64,000 bases of DNA from Henningerozyma blattae CBS 6284 (lineage: Eukaryota; Ascomycota; Saccharomycetes; Saccharomycetales; Saccharomycetaceae): assembly GCF_000315915.1 (NCBI RefSeq), contig NC_020187.1, positions 930,001-994,000 of the forward strand, given 5' to 3'. Position 1 is the stretch's first letter; every line of letters begins with the position of its first letter. Positions 9,611-19,038 of this stretch are shown here, one piece after another. The translations under genes were made by a program, and so were the position numbers. The notes beneath the pieces are model-generated. The model did not search any database, was not told the origin of the DNA, and saw only the letters and a program-made list of their open reading frames with translations.

Positions 9611-11030
9611 GGTATAATGCAAATTGCTGAAAGAATGAAAGGAAGTGTGATCTATAAATTAGATTATTGACATTAGAGTATTTTGTATAAAAAAGGTTTG
9701 ATGACGTTCATTTTTCATTACTATGTTTTTTTTTTAAGACTTTACGAAGCTTTGCAGATTAACGCGGTATCTCAAAAACTTTTTGAAAATGTTCCGTTCA
9801 AAATGATACACAGCATCTAATAAAAAATTTGATTGGCAAATAAAATGTTGTTAAAATATATAAATAATATATCGATATATACGTATAAATGTAAATAATA
9901 GGAATTTACAGTTAGTACCTTATTGCTGTCTGTATCAGAAGTCAGTGAGGTTTTAAATAGAAAAGTAATATATTATTTTCTTTTCACTCTATTAATAGTT
10001 ATTTGACTATGTTGCTCAGACATCAATGCTGTACGTACTGTAAAATCCTTTATATTACATCAGCTTGCCACCTGGCTAATGTGATAGCTTACCAGGCCAA
10101 CATGAGCCTATATTGACTTTTTTTTATGGGTAAATAACCTTGATATATGGTTTCTAAGATATGTTACGGTATTTTATCATCGTTGTTGTTACTCGGTTTA
10201 AATGGCAAAAAAATTTTCCGTTACTTTAAATAATTATGAAAAAGTTTTATTTAGTCCGGAAAAAAATTGTAGGAAAAAGTATTTTATACGATAATTAAAA
10301 CCAGAGAAATAAATATTAGATGACTGTAACTCTGGAGTAGTGATAGTAAAATGTTTTTTTCTCTTAAAAAAGCTTGGCTTTACAACCTTTGATCTGTACA
10401 ATTTGCTATTCACATTATATCTTGTTAACAAAAGATCGTAGTTTAAGGTCTATAAGTCTTTTTTAAGTAATTGGGACTGTATTACGACAGCGTCTCTAGT
10501 AAAAACAAAAAAAATAGATATATATATATATAAAGGGAGCGATAATTTGTAAGATTTATTGTATTCTTAATATTATATACGATGAAAATTAATGGTAAAG
10601 AGAGCATTTATTTTTAATGGTGAATAAGTTTATATAAAAGAAGATAAGAATACTAAATATTTGAAATAAAGAAAATAATATGAATTATAACCATTTGTAA
10701 CTAAACTTAATGGCATCATAGAGAAACAAATGAAATTAATGTACAATGAATATGAGTAAAATTAGTAATAATAAAGTTCTTTAAGACAGAAAAAAAGGGG
10801 GAGAAAAAAATACAAGGAAAAAAAATTAAAAGAGTATTATTATTACTTGTTCAAGATAAGTCGGTAAGTTGGACTTAGTAGATGCATATGAATGTATTAA
10901 AATTGAAAGAATAATGCAGCAATTTTAATTTTAAGAATTTGGAAATATATCTTCTTTTTTTGTTGTTTTTGTGGTGGTGGTTTGAATGTCTAATAGTTAA
11001 ATGAATGGTATTAATAAAGAGAAAGATGGA
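9611..11030. other. Intergenic: NUP57 promoter and MEP 3' flank
   Basis: 1.4 kb of mostly AT-rich DNA where COG2 would lie in S. cerevisiae; no Cog2-like frame remains. A short GC-richer patch at about 10060-10105 contains an imperfect inverted repeat (CCTGG...CCAGG) and a 35-codon frame (from 10009) that I do not consider coding. No RNA gene recognised. Confidence 0.5.
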
Positions 11031-12818
11031 TTAAACTTCTTGTAATTCGATCTCTTGAGCATTTTCAGTAGGATCTGAGGTATGGATGTTTGCGAGATCG
11101 GCTGACTCTGAAGGGTGGATATCTTGCAAGATTTCATTTGACTTACGGTTTGAATGTGAAATAATATTTGAATTGGGTACTTCCATTGAAGTACTGTCGG
11201 GCATTTCATTTGAAGTACGACTTGATTGTTTGGTATGGTGATAACTATGATGGTGGGAATGAGCTCTTGAATGAGAACGCGAATGTGAATGGTTATGGTG
11301 GTGGCGATGAGAATGATGAGGAGTAAAAGATTCAGGAGAGGAAGCAGTATCTGATTCAATTGTGGTGGAATCGTCATCATCTTCATCTGTTGATTTAGGG
11401 GTATATGTATTTGAAGTGGTGGATTCATCTACTTCTTCGTCATCGTCTTCTTCGTCTTCATTTTCATCATTTCTATGATCCCAATAATAATCGTTATCTA
11501 CCCCCCATTGGTAATAATCTCTTCTCACTTCTACATAATCATAGGCGAATTCACCGATTTGATCTTCATCTAGACCATTTCTTTCAGCTTCTTCATCGAC
11601 TCTCAATTGTAAACCGGGTATCTTATCAATAACAATACATAATACAGCGGTACAAGCAGCACAATATCCAGCTACTGCACCGATATATGCAATTTGTTTA
11701 TAAATCTGTTTCCAATTATGGGAGATCCAACCACCATGATGATAGGTGGTTCCATCAAGACCAATGACCCAATCTGCACCAAAGATTGCATTAAATAATA
11801 AACCAATGACACCGGCTATACCGTGTTCTGCTAACAAATCAAGTGCATCGTCGACTTTCAAATAGTATTTAATCTTGGTGGCAAAATTACAAACTACACC
11901 TGCCACTACACCTTGTACGATAGAACCATATAATGGAATACATCCGGAAGAAGGTGTTGCCGCAACAAGACCACAGATCAATCCTGAACATAGACCTACA
12001 GTGGACCATTTTCTTTCTAATCGGAAATCGATCAAACACCAAACAATACCACCCATAGCAGCACTTAAGTTAGTGTTCATGAATGCATAGACGGATCTCA
12101 GATTGGGAGCTAATGAAGTACCCCCATTGAACAAGAGCCAACCGAACCAAAGAATACCTGTTCCCAACGTAACCATGGAAACATTATGCGGTCTGAAATT
12201 GATCAATAGGTTTTCCTTTCTTCTACCCAAGAAGTACGAATAGACAAACCCAGCTACAGCACTGACAATTTCCACGGGACCACCCCCAGCCCAATCAAGG
12301 ACCCCCCATCTATAACACCAACCACCTGGAGCCCAAATCCAGTAAGTGATTGGGCAATATACAGCAGTTGCAAAGAAAAACAAAAACAACATATGAGGCA
12401 AGAGACGACCTCTTTCTGCAGTGGCACCTGCCACAATACTTAAAGTGACACAAAGAAACATCATTTGGAAAATGGCAAAGGCCAATTCAGGATATGATCC
12501 ATCGCTAGCTGTAGTCATCTTGGTCCCATAGACGTTTCTGAACCCGAAGGAGTCCAAGTTACCGATGAACTTATTATCAGGAGCACTAAGGGAGAATGCT
12601 AGAGAGTAACCCCAGAAATACCATTGGATCATCCCTACCACTGTGGCCATCAAGACAACCCAGATCAAAGCTAGGGCAGATTTTCTACGGGCCAAGCCGG
12701 AGTATAGAAACCCTAACCCTGGGATCATGAAAAAGACACAAGCAGAGCACAGCAGGATGAAAGAGACTGAGGCATTATCATACGTTTGAGGCCACAACGC
12801 ATGTTTGTGGTTATACAT
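11031..12818 (-). CDS. MEP1: Ammonium permease of the MEP1/MEP3 type (Amt/Mep/Rh family)
   Basis: 595 residues from the ATG at 12818. The first 420 or so form the 11-helix Amt/Mep core: FMIPGLGFLYSGLARRKSAL early, then the signature region DWAGGGPVEIVSAVAGFVYS, and HGIAGVIGLL with the second pore histidine. These proteins import ammonium at the plasma membrane. After the core, GEFAYDYVEVRRDYYQWGVD is the cytosolic segment shared by Mep1 and Mep3. The tail then runs about 130 further residues: a Glu/Asp run (ENEDEEDDDEEVDE), Ser/Thr-rich DNA and a His-rich stretch (HHSHRHHHNHSHSRSHS, about residues 500-530). S. cerevisiae Mep1 and Mep3 end near 490 residues, so the tail is an extension. Position fits both YGR121C (MEP1) and YPR138C (MEP3); the symbol is a choice of one. 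GATA sites upstream suggest nitrogen catabolite repression. Confidence 0.92.
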   Translation of the reverse strand: MYNHKHALWPQTYDNASVSFILLCSACVFFMIPGLGFLYSGLARRKSALALIWVVLMATVVGMIQWYFWGYSLAFSLSAPDNKFIGNLDSFGFRNVYGTKMTTASDGSYPELAFAIFQMMFLCVTLSIVAGATAERGRLLPHMLFLFFFATAVYCPITYWIWAPGGWCYRWGVLDWAGGGPVEIVSAVAGFVYSYFLGRRKENLLINFRPHNVSMVTLGTGILWFGWLLFNGGTSLAPNLRSVYAFMNTNLSAAMGGIVWCLIDFRLERKWSTVGLCSGLICGLVAATPSSGCIPLYGSIVQGVVAGVVCNFATKIKYYLKVDDALDLLAEHGIAGVIGLLFNAIFGADWVIGLDGTTYHHGGWISHNWKQIYKQIAYIGAVAGYCAACTAVLCIVIDKIPGLQLRVDEEAERNGLDEDQIGEFAYDYVEVRRDYYQWGVDNDYYWDHRNDENEDEEDDDEEVDESTTSNTYTPKSTDEDDDDSTTIESDTASSPESFTPHHSHRHHHNHSHSRSHSRAHSHHHSYHHTKQSSRTSNEMPDSTSMEVPNSNIISHSNRKSNEILQDIHPSESADLANIHTSDPTENAQEIELQEV

Positions 12819-13320
12819 CGTGTATTGTGAATGTTGATGTATTTATGTATGTTGATATTTTTGTGCTTATGAAGGGTAATGTCGGTATGAATGTGAAATG
12901 TGAATGTATATTATTATTATTATTATTATTATGTTGATTTTGATTTTGATTTTTTTCGTTATCCCTATCGCGAAGAATTTTATAGATTGTTGTTTTATAA
13001 ATGATAAGCCCTTTGATTAGATCTCGAGTGGTATGTCTGACCTTTTATCTGGAACAGCTGCTCTATCTCTCTTCTTTATCTTGTAGTCTGTCAATCTTGT
13101 AAGAAGGAATCGGTAGTGACAGAACTGATATCGCAGAGTATATAAATAAAGGATCGACAGGAACCAACAAGCAAAATAGTTTTTAGACCAATGAAAAAAA
13201 TAAATGTAAAGGTAAAAGTCAAAAAGAAAAAAAATATTAAATAAAACCGTATACATATTACACTAGAATAGAATATAAAGACAAGGAACAGCAAGAAATA
13301 ATTCAGAGATGACGAAATTA

Positions 13321-13341
13321 TTTTTTTTTTTTTTTTTTTTT
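13321..13341. repeat. Homopolymer run of 21 T
   Basis: An uninterrupted T tract in the MEP upstream region. Such tracts exclude nucleosomes and are prone to length error in assemblies. Confidence 0.95.
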
Positions 13342-13751
13342 CATATCAAGTTCAATTTAAGAGATGTAAATGGCACTTTTTGTTTGTATCTATGCTTGTA
13401 TAATTACTAGTTTGCAATATTTTTCATGTGTAAGTAATCAGCCTGGAATGAGTAGTACTAAAATTGGACACATATTGAGTTCTATTGTTGTGGTTGTTGT
13501 TATACTATAGATTAGGAGTTTTGATGCCCAAAGCCATCGCCCTGTTTTTGATAAGGCATCTGAATGGAAAAAAAGGTCTAAAACAGCAAGATAATAGATA
13601 ACAGATAATGCGAGCGATGCCGGTGTCAAACAATTAAAGGGTAGGAAAAACAGCTGTAGAGAAGGGCCCGTAGCGAGCCGACACAGAGGGTCCCGCAGCA
13701 CCAAATTGGGACACGGAGTCCTACGAGTCAACCGGGCGATAAGCTATCGGT

Positions 13752-13828
13752 GGTGTACGGGTGGTTTCGATGTGGTGTATGGATGGATTATGGTGGTGCA
13801 CGGGTTATAAAGCGTGGTGTCAGGGTGG
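13752..13828. promoter_or_regulatory. Four phased Rap1-like GGTG-N-GGG motifs
   Basis: GGTGTACGGGTGG (13752-13764), GGTGTATGGATGG (13774-13786), GGTGCACGGGTTA (13795-13807) and GGTGTCAGGGTGG (13816-13828) start 22, 21 and 21 bp apart, two helical turns each. The complement of the first, CCACCCGTACACC, is close to the Rap1 consensus. A Tbf1-type TTAGGGCTT follows at 13856-13864. It lies about 0.93-1.0 kb upstream of MEP and 1.3 kb upstream of TAZ1. Factor identity is inferred from motif form. Confidence 0.5.
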
Positions 13829-14029
13829 CCGGGACCGGCATAGGGTTGTGCTGTTTTAGGGCTTACTGGTGGAGCAACCCTGGGTTCTTGCCGTGGCGAG
13901 TCAGCATCTGTTAATACATTTGTGGATGGATAGAGTGAAAGAGAGACAAGTGTTTATCACATAGCAAACATACTCATTAAAGTCATACGGTAATAGCTAT
14001 TGCGAATGGAATACGGTGCATAATTCCTG

Positions 14030-14499
14030 TTAGCATCCATGTACCGGTGGGGGGGTCGCATGGTAATCCAGGTTTGTCAACTTCATATATGTCGAAGAAG
14101 AGAGATAAAAAAACGCGTCTTCGAATTGTTCCATTACATTTTCCCACTCAGCGAAGGAATCAAATGGTTCACTAATAATGAAATCCATTTGCAATGTACG
14201 TTTCTGTTTATCAGACTCTTCCAAGATTTCTAGCACATCATTCGTATCATGATACTCTGTTTGATAAAATTTTTGGCACCGTTCTTGATTCTGTTCTGCG
14301 GTTAAATTTTTGCTATCATATCCATTCAAATATAGGCCTTCATTCCCTTCATGATAATATTCGAATTCGGTCCCACCCATATATTCATCTAATTTGACAA
14401 AATCCTCTTCAGTATAAACTCTTGTGGCATTACCATTTTTCTTCTTATTCTTATTACTCTTATGTCTAGTAATTTCAAAAATTGCTCAACCCGTTGTCT
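14030..14499 (-). pseudogene. Broken small protein-coding frame of unknown identity
   Basis: From the ATG at 14380 there is a 116-codon frame, acidic and rich in Tyr/Glu (DEYMGGTEFEYY... ending TPPPVHGC). The frame stays open upstream to about 14471 with protein-like Lys/Asn-rich sequence (EITRHKSNKNKKKNGNATRV) but no ATG. Further upstream a different frame reads KIAFVERQRVEQF; the two would join if the run of five T near 14476-14480 had one more base. Upstream of that I find a stop and no ATG. It therefore looks like the 3' part of a gene with a frameshift and a lost 5' end, or the second exon of a gene whose first exon I cannot find. I do not recognise the family. LOA1 lies here (minus strand) in S. 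cerevisiae, but no acyltransferase motif is visible. Confidence 0.45.
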
Positions 14500-15146
14500 T
14501 TCAACAAATGCAATTTTAAATGAAAAAAAATATTTTTTTTATATATTTTTATTATTTATCTGCCTACCCCTTTCATTGCCCATGGATTTTTCATTATTTT
14601 TTTTTATTATTACAGTTCAAGTGGGGTAATTATCAAAGTTAGCGTTCCATATTAAAATATGATATTTTATATTAGAACATGCTCTTATTTACTCGATGAT
14701 GTTTTTATTATACAACTCCAAGTTCGTATGTTTCGTTTCCTAAAGCAGAAAAAGAAATGTGTAAACTATACAGAATGTTAATACACCCCGCACTTAATTT
14801 TTCCTTTTCCTTTTCGCTACGTCATTTTCTCTACATTCCTAGGTGTATAACGATCTTTTTTTATTTCCCAAAAGGGTTCCGCTAGAATTTTCTGAATTTC
14901 GGTATTTTTCTACGATTGCATAAGCCTTATTGACAAAAAAGAAATGTAATCACGAAAATCTATTGATTGATTATCTTATAATAGTTTTTTGTTTAATTTG
15001 TTTTGTTTTTTTCTATATATATATAAATATACAAGGAAATGCAAATTTAAAGGCACATAGATTTTTCTGTCAAGCATTTATTTGATGCACATATAAAAGC
15101 ACAAACATTCATACACGTACTTTTTTTTCTGTCGATCGCTTAATCA
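14500..15146. other. Intergenic: TAZ1 promoter
   Basis: AT-rich with poly(A) and poly(T) runs, a TATATATATAAATATA tract near 15016 and no gene or RNA that I can recognise. Confidence 0.45.
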
Positions 15147-16547
15147 ATGCAAGAAGAAAAATCATTCAAGACACAGGCAATGAATGGGTCTTTTAAGAAA
15201 GTCTTCGAGAGAGGTGATGCTTTTTTAAACCTAAAACCAAGAAGAAATCCATTCTGGAGATTGGCAGGTCTTTTAATCTGTCTATTTACAGTATTGGTTC
15301 AAAGATTTATTATGACATTTTTTTACAAAGTTAAACTAAATAATGAGGATAGATTCGGTAAAGCTTTAGAAAGGGCAAGAAAGGAAAATAGAGGTATCAT
15401 TACCATTATGAATCATATGTCCATGGTCGATGAACCTGCTGTTTGGGCTGCTTTGCCTTTGAAAAATTATTATTGCATGGATCGTGTTAGATGGTGTTTA
15501 GGCGCTGATAACGTTTTATTCAGTACAAAATTCACAGATTTTTTCTTTTCTGCTGGTCAAGTCTTATCAACAAAAAGATTTGGTGGCACAATCTTCCAAG
15601 GAAGTATTGATGCTGCCATTAGATTGTTATCACCAGATGAGGATGTTCGTCAAATGGAGAATGAAAGTGACACTAAGAATTATGTTCCACCAATCCCAAG
15701 AAATATGCCTGCTTGGGTCCATGTTTATCCAGAAGGGTTTGTATTGCAACTACATAAACCACATTCAAATTCAATGAGATATTTCCACTGGGGGGTCTCG
15801 AGATTAATTTTGGAATCCACGAAGCCTCCTATTATTTTACCTCTATTTTCTACCGGGTTTGAAAAATATGCTCCTGAGCCAGAAGGTCCAACAACTTTTA
15901 AAGATTTTTTACCTCAAAATTTAGGTTCTGAAATTAATGTCACTGTAGGTAATCCAATTGATGATTCTATTATTGAATCATACAGAGAAAAATGGCAACA
16001 CTTGTGTAATGATAACTTACCATTAAATAAAAATTCATCTCAGCAAGATTTAACTGATGAATTAAAATATGGGAAATCTGCAGAAGCCTTACGTAGTGAT
16101 TTGGCTTCATTCTTAAGAACTAAAGTCGCAGAAATACGTCATAAGGATAGAGGACTCCCATTGGAAGATGAAAGGTTTAAGCAAGTATCTTGGTGGGAAC
16201 ATTTTACAAAGACAAATGGGAAATCAGCACCTGATGTCAAATTAATAGGTTATAATTGGGCTAATAGAAAATTACAATCACATTTACCTGATTATGATTA
16301 TGATGACTCCCAACATATTACAGAAGAAGAACAAAATATATTAAATGGATCTGTTCCAATTGATAATTTTTCTTCAATTAGATTCTCAGATGTTAGAGTT
16401 AATTCAAAGAAATCAAAGAAAATCTCTAATAATCCAGTTACTTTACATACAATATCCAATGATAATAATGCTGCTGTATCTTCAGGGGTCTCTCATTCGG
16501 CTACTACAACTACTACAACTACTGTATTAACTGAAGTAGAGCAATAG
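15147..16547 (+). CDS. TAZ1: Tafazzin-type monolysocardiolipin acyltransferase
   Basis: 466 residues from the ATG at 15147; the second Met (residue 12, MNGSFKKVFERGD) aligns better with the start of the 381-residue S. cerevisiae protein and may be used instead. A hydrophobic segment (residues 38-60) is followed by the acyltransferase motif NHMSMVDEP, with His90 and Asp95 forming HX4D, and by VHVYPEGFVLQL, the substrate-binding block. It ends in the conserved NWANRKLQSHLPDYD. Tafazzin remodels cardiolipin acyl chains on mitochondrial membranes. About 80 residues of Ser/Asn/Thr-rich sequence ending in a Thr run follow the conserved part and have no counterpart in S. cerevisiae. It is YPR140W by position: MEP3-LOA1-TAZ1-KAR3, with LOA1 missing here. 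Confidence 0.95.
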   Translation: MQEEKSFKTQAMNGSFKKVFERGDAFLNLKPRRNPFWRLAGLLICLFTVLVQRFIMTFFYKVKLNNEDRFGKALERARKENRGIITIMNHMSMVDEPAVWAALPLKNYYCMDRVRWCLGADNVLFSTKFTDFFFSAGQVLSTKRFGGTIFQGSIDAAIRLLSPDEDVRQMENESDTKNYVPPIPRNMPAWVHVYPEGFVLQLHKPHSNSMRYFHWGVSRLILESTKPPIILPLFSTGFEKYAPEPEGPTTFKDFLPQNLGSEINVTVGNPIDDSIIESYREKWQHLCNDNLPLNKNSSQQDLTDELKYGKSAEALRSDLASFLRTKVAEIRHKDRGLPLEDERFKQVSWWEHFTKTNGKSAPDVKLIGYNWANRKLQSHLPDYDYDDSQHITEEEQNILNGSVPIDNFSSIRFSDVRVNSKKSKKISNNPVTLHTISNDNNAAVSSGVSHSATTTTTTTVLTEVEQ

Positions 16548-16818
16548 TAACTATTTACTAGTCTTTTTTTTCTTATTTTTTCGAGTAAATTTATTAACTA
16601 GGATGTCAAATGGACATGTACATTAATACCTACTGTATATCTAATGCATATTTACTTTATTTTTATATTCATTTATGTATATTATAATTAAGCACCTTCT
16701 AAAAAAGTTTTTTTTTTATTTTTTCCTTAATGGCCCTCTAATTTATATGTAATAGATTTTTTATATTGAAAAAAAAAATATGTGAATAAAAAAAAGACTT
16801 GTGGGATATAGAAATATT

Positions 16819-19038
16819 TTATTCAGCTTTGGTATTGTTTACCTTAGTTGCAAATCTTAATGAGTTAATCGTTTCATTTAAATGTGCTTCATTAGATGAA
16901 ACATTCACAAACATTAACGTTTTAGAATCCCCTATCAATGAGTACTTTAAAAGATATGTAAGTTTAGAATTTCGAAATGGTATATGTCTTGTCTTTTGCA
17001 GATCGTTAGAATTCAAATGATTCTTATTTCCTCTATTTAAGGCATGAATAACATCACCTAAGCAACTTAATGATTTATTAATGCTCTGAGTTTCTTTTAA
17101 CCTGTCCCCCTGAACTTTTGAAAAGTTGATTCTTTCTGAACCAGCTAAATCCACTAAATTCAATTTACTTATACATTTTTCATTTGTTTTATGATTGTAA
17201 CCTTCTAAATATATAATGAAGATCCCATGTGATCTTGACGAATGTGAATTTAATCCGGTAGAAGATGTCATTCTTTTAATTTTAGATTTATTTATTAGCC
17301 CAATAGTATCAGATATATTTTCTATTTTAAATCGTTTAATGTTTGTTACATATGTTATTTTGGATTGATCATCGTGTCTAATTTCATGTGAGATGGAATC
17401 TTTTGTTGGACCATTATCACGGAATAAGTCAATAATGTTTTCATTATATAATTCGATAAACTCACACGACACGTTATATTCCCAACCATTTTTCTTTAAA
17501 GAATCCATAGAATTAAAAATATATTTAATAGTCATCGGTATAACACCATCATTTGGATTCAGCATAGTATATGTCTTACCTGAACCTGTTTGTCCATAAG
17601 CAAATATGCAAACGTTATATCCATCCAAGGCACTTTGGATCAATTGTTCAATCTCATTAAATACTTCAGAATTCCCCTCATCTTGTTTAAAAACATGGTC
17701 AAATTCAAAAGAATAAGTTGCATTATTGTTGGAATCCAATTTCTTGACCTTAATGGTTTGTGTTCCCTTTGTTTGATCGAAATTTTGAACTTCAAGAATA
17801 TTTTTATCTTCTGGAATTTCAATTGAAAAGTGTGAAGTTTGTGGTGAATTAGTAATTTTTTTTAAAGGAGGTCTTACTCTACAATATACTCGTATATTAC
17901 CACGTAATTCTTGAAACTGATTATGAATTATTCTCCTATTGGTATCATTTTCAATTATTAATTTAGATAATATTTTTCTTTTTTCATTTTCATCTTCAAT
18001 TAATTTCAATTGAGTTTCATTCTCATTTTTTAAATCTAATAGTTTCTTTTGAATAGAAGAGATGTGTTCGATTAGGTTTTCCTTTTCCTTTAGAACATCA
18101 CTTAGTTCAGAATCTAAATTATTATTATTTTCAATTTGTAATTGAAGTTCCTTTCTTTTATTACTACAATCTGGTTCTAACTGTTTCTTGATATTTTCAG
18201 ATAATTTATAAATTTCTTTGGTTAAACCATTATTTTCTTTTGTCTTTTCATTATATTGAGTTTGGTTTTCCTTTAGCCAGTCGATGTTAGATTTAGACTG
18301 GTTATTATCTACTTTTCTTAATTCAGAGTTCAAATTCTTTTCATTATTAATAATATCTTTGGAAATTACTGATAATTTTTCGTTAATATCTTTTTTTTGG
18401 TTACCAAAACTTTCTAACTTGGAAAATTTCGTTGATTCATATTTTTTTTTATATTGTCTAATAATAGATGATAATTCATTATCATGAGTAGATTTCAATT
18501 GATTTATTTCCAAATGATGGTTATCAACGATATTTTTCTCCTTTAATATTTTTATTTCATTTAGTTCTTTTAACTGATTCTCTTTGGATTTAACCTTTTC
18601 CACAAATACAGAATTATTACTACTTAAAGAATCTAATTTAAATTTTAATGACAATATTTCGTTTTCTAATAGCGAATTTTTATTGCTCAAATTATCTCTT
18701 ACAGATTGATGATTGTTAACATCACTTTGTAATGACTTCAATTGAAGACTATATTCCTTATAAAATGAGCTTAATTCAGCAGTCTGGTGTGAACTACTTG
18801 ATCTTTGTTGTCTGTGAAAATCTACATTTTCCTTATTATTATTTATAGATGATATTGAAGCTAATAGCTCTTCACGACGAGGTGGCGTAGACGCTACACG
18901 TTTCTTATAATACCTTGGTGGTGTTAAATTAGCCTTTGGAGATGGAATATTGCTTCTACTTGCAACTTTCTTTGTTGGGGTTGTTGGACCACTAACACCA
19001 CTGCTTGGGTATCTATAATCTTTAGGTAAATCACTCAT
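16819..19038 (-). CDS. KAR3: Minus-end-directed kinesin-14 motor Kar3
   Basis: 739 residues (729 in S. cerevisiae). The N-terminal 90 or so are basic and Ser/Pro-rich. A long coiled coil runs from about 90 to 385 and pairs with Cik1 or Vik1 in the family. The motor is C-terminal, as in kinesin-14: ELRGNIRVYCRVRPPLKK near 388, the P-loop GQTGSGKT near 480-488, switch I NSHSSRSH and switch II LVDLAGSER, ending SLRFATKVNNTKAE. Kar3 works in nuclear fusion, spindle assembly and meiosis. Same position and strand relative to TAZ1 as YPR141C. Confidence 0.97.
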   Translation of the reverse strand: MSDLPKDYRYPSSGVSGPTTPTKKVASRSNIPSPKANLTPPRYYKKRVASTPPRREELLASISSINNNKENVDFHRQQRSSSSHQTAELSSFYKEYSLQLKSLQSDVNNHQSVRDNLSNKNSLLENEILSLKFKLDSLSSNNSVFVEKVKSKENQLKELNEIKILKEKNIVDNHHLEINQLKSTHDNELSSIIRQYKKKYESTKFSKLESFGNQKKDINEKLSVISKDIINNEKNLNSELRKVDNNQSKSNIDWLKENQTQYNEKTKENNGLTKEIYKLSENIKKQLEPDCSNKRKELQLQIENNNNLDSELSDVLKEKENLIEHISSIQKKLLDLKNENETQLKLIEDENEKRKILSKLIIENDTNRRIIHNQFQELRGNIRVYCRVRPPLKKITNSPQTSHFSIEIPEDKNILEVQNFDQTKGTQTIKVKKLDSNNNATYSFEFDHVFKQDEGNSEVFNEIEQLIQSALDGYNVCIFAYGQTGSGKTYTMLNPNDGVIPMTIKYIFNSMDSLKKNGWEYNVSCEFIELYNENIIDLFRDNGPTKDSISHEIRHDDQSKITYVTNIKRFKIENISDTIGLINKSKIKRMTSSTGLNSHSSRSHGIFIIYLEGYNHKTNEKCISKLNLVDLAGSERINFSKVQGDRLKETQSINKSLSCLGDVIHALNRGNKNHLNSNDLQKTRHIPFRNSKLTYLLKYSLIGDSKTLMFVNVSSNEAHLNETINSLRFATKVNNTKAE

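Larger units (their letters stand above)
12819..14029. promoter_or_regulatory. Long MEP upstream region with GATA sites
   Basis: GATAA-type sites (targets of Gln3/Gat1/Dal80 GATA factors) occur at 13003-13008, 13045-13049 (reverse), 13076-13080 (reverse), 13550-13555, 13590-13595, 13597-13602, 13604-13609 and 13738-13743. Six fall within 195 bp (13550-13743). This is the arrangement expected of a nitrogen-repressible permease promoter. A (TTA)n run lies at 12910-12932 and a 21-T run at 13321-13341. From about 13630 to 13920 the base composition rises sharply in GC. No convincing gene is seen; a 97-codon minus-strand frame (13438-13731) has no recognisable content. Confidence 0.55.

Noticed and set aside
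10009..10130. GC-richer patch with an A-box-like TAGCTTACCAGG, a 35-codon frame and a later T8 tract
   Set aside because: No B box, no tRNA fold, and the frame is short and Cys-rich without resemblance to a known protein.
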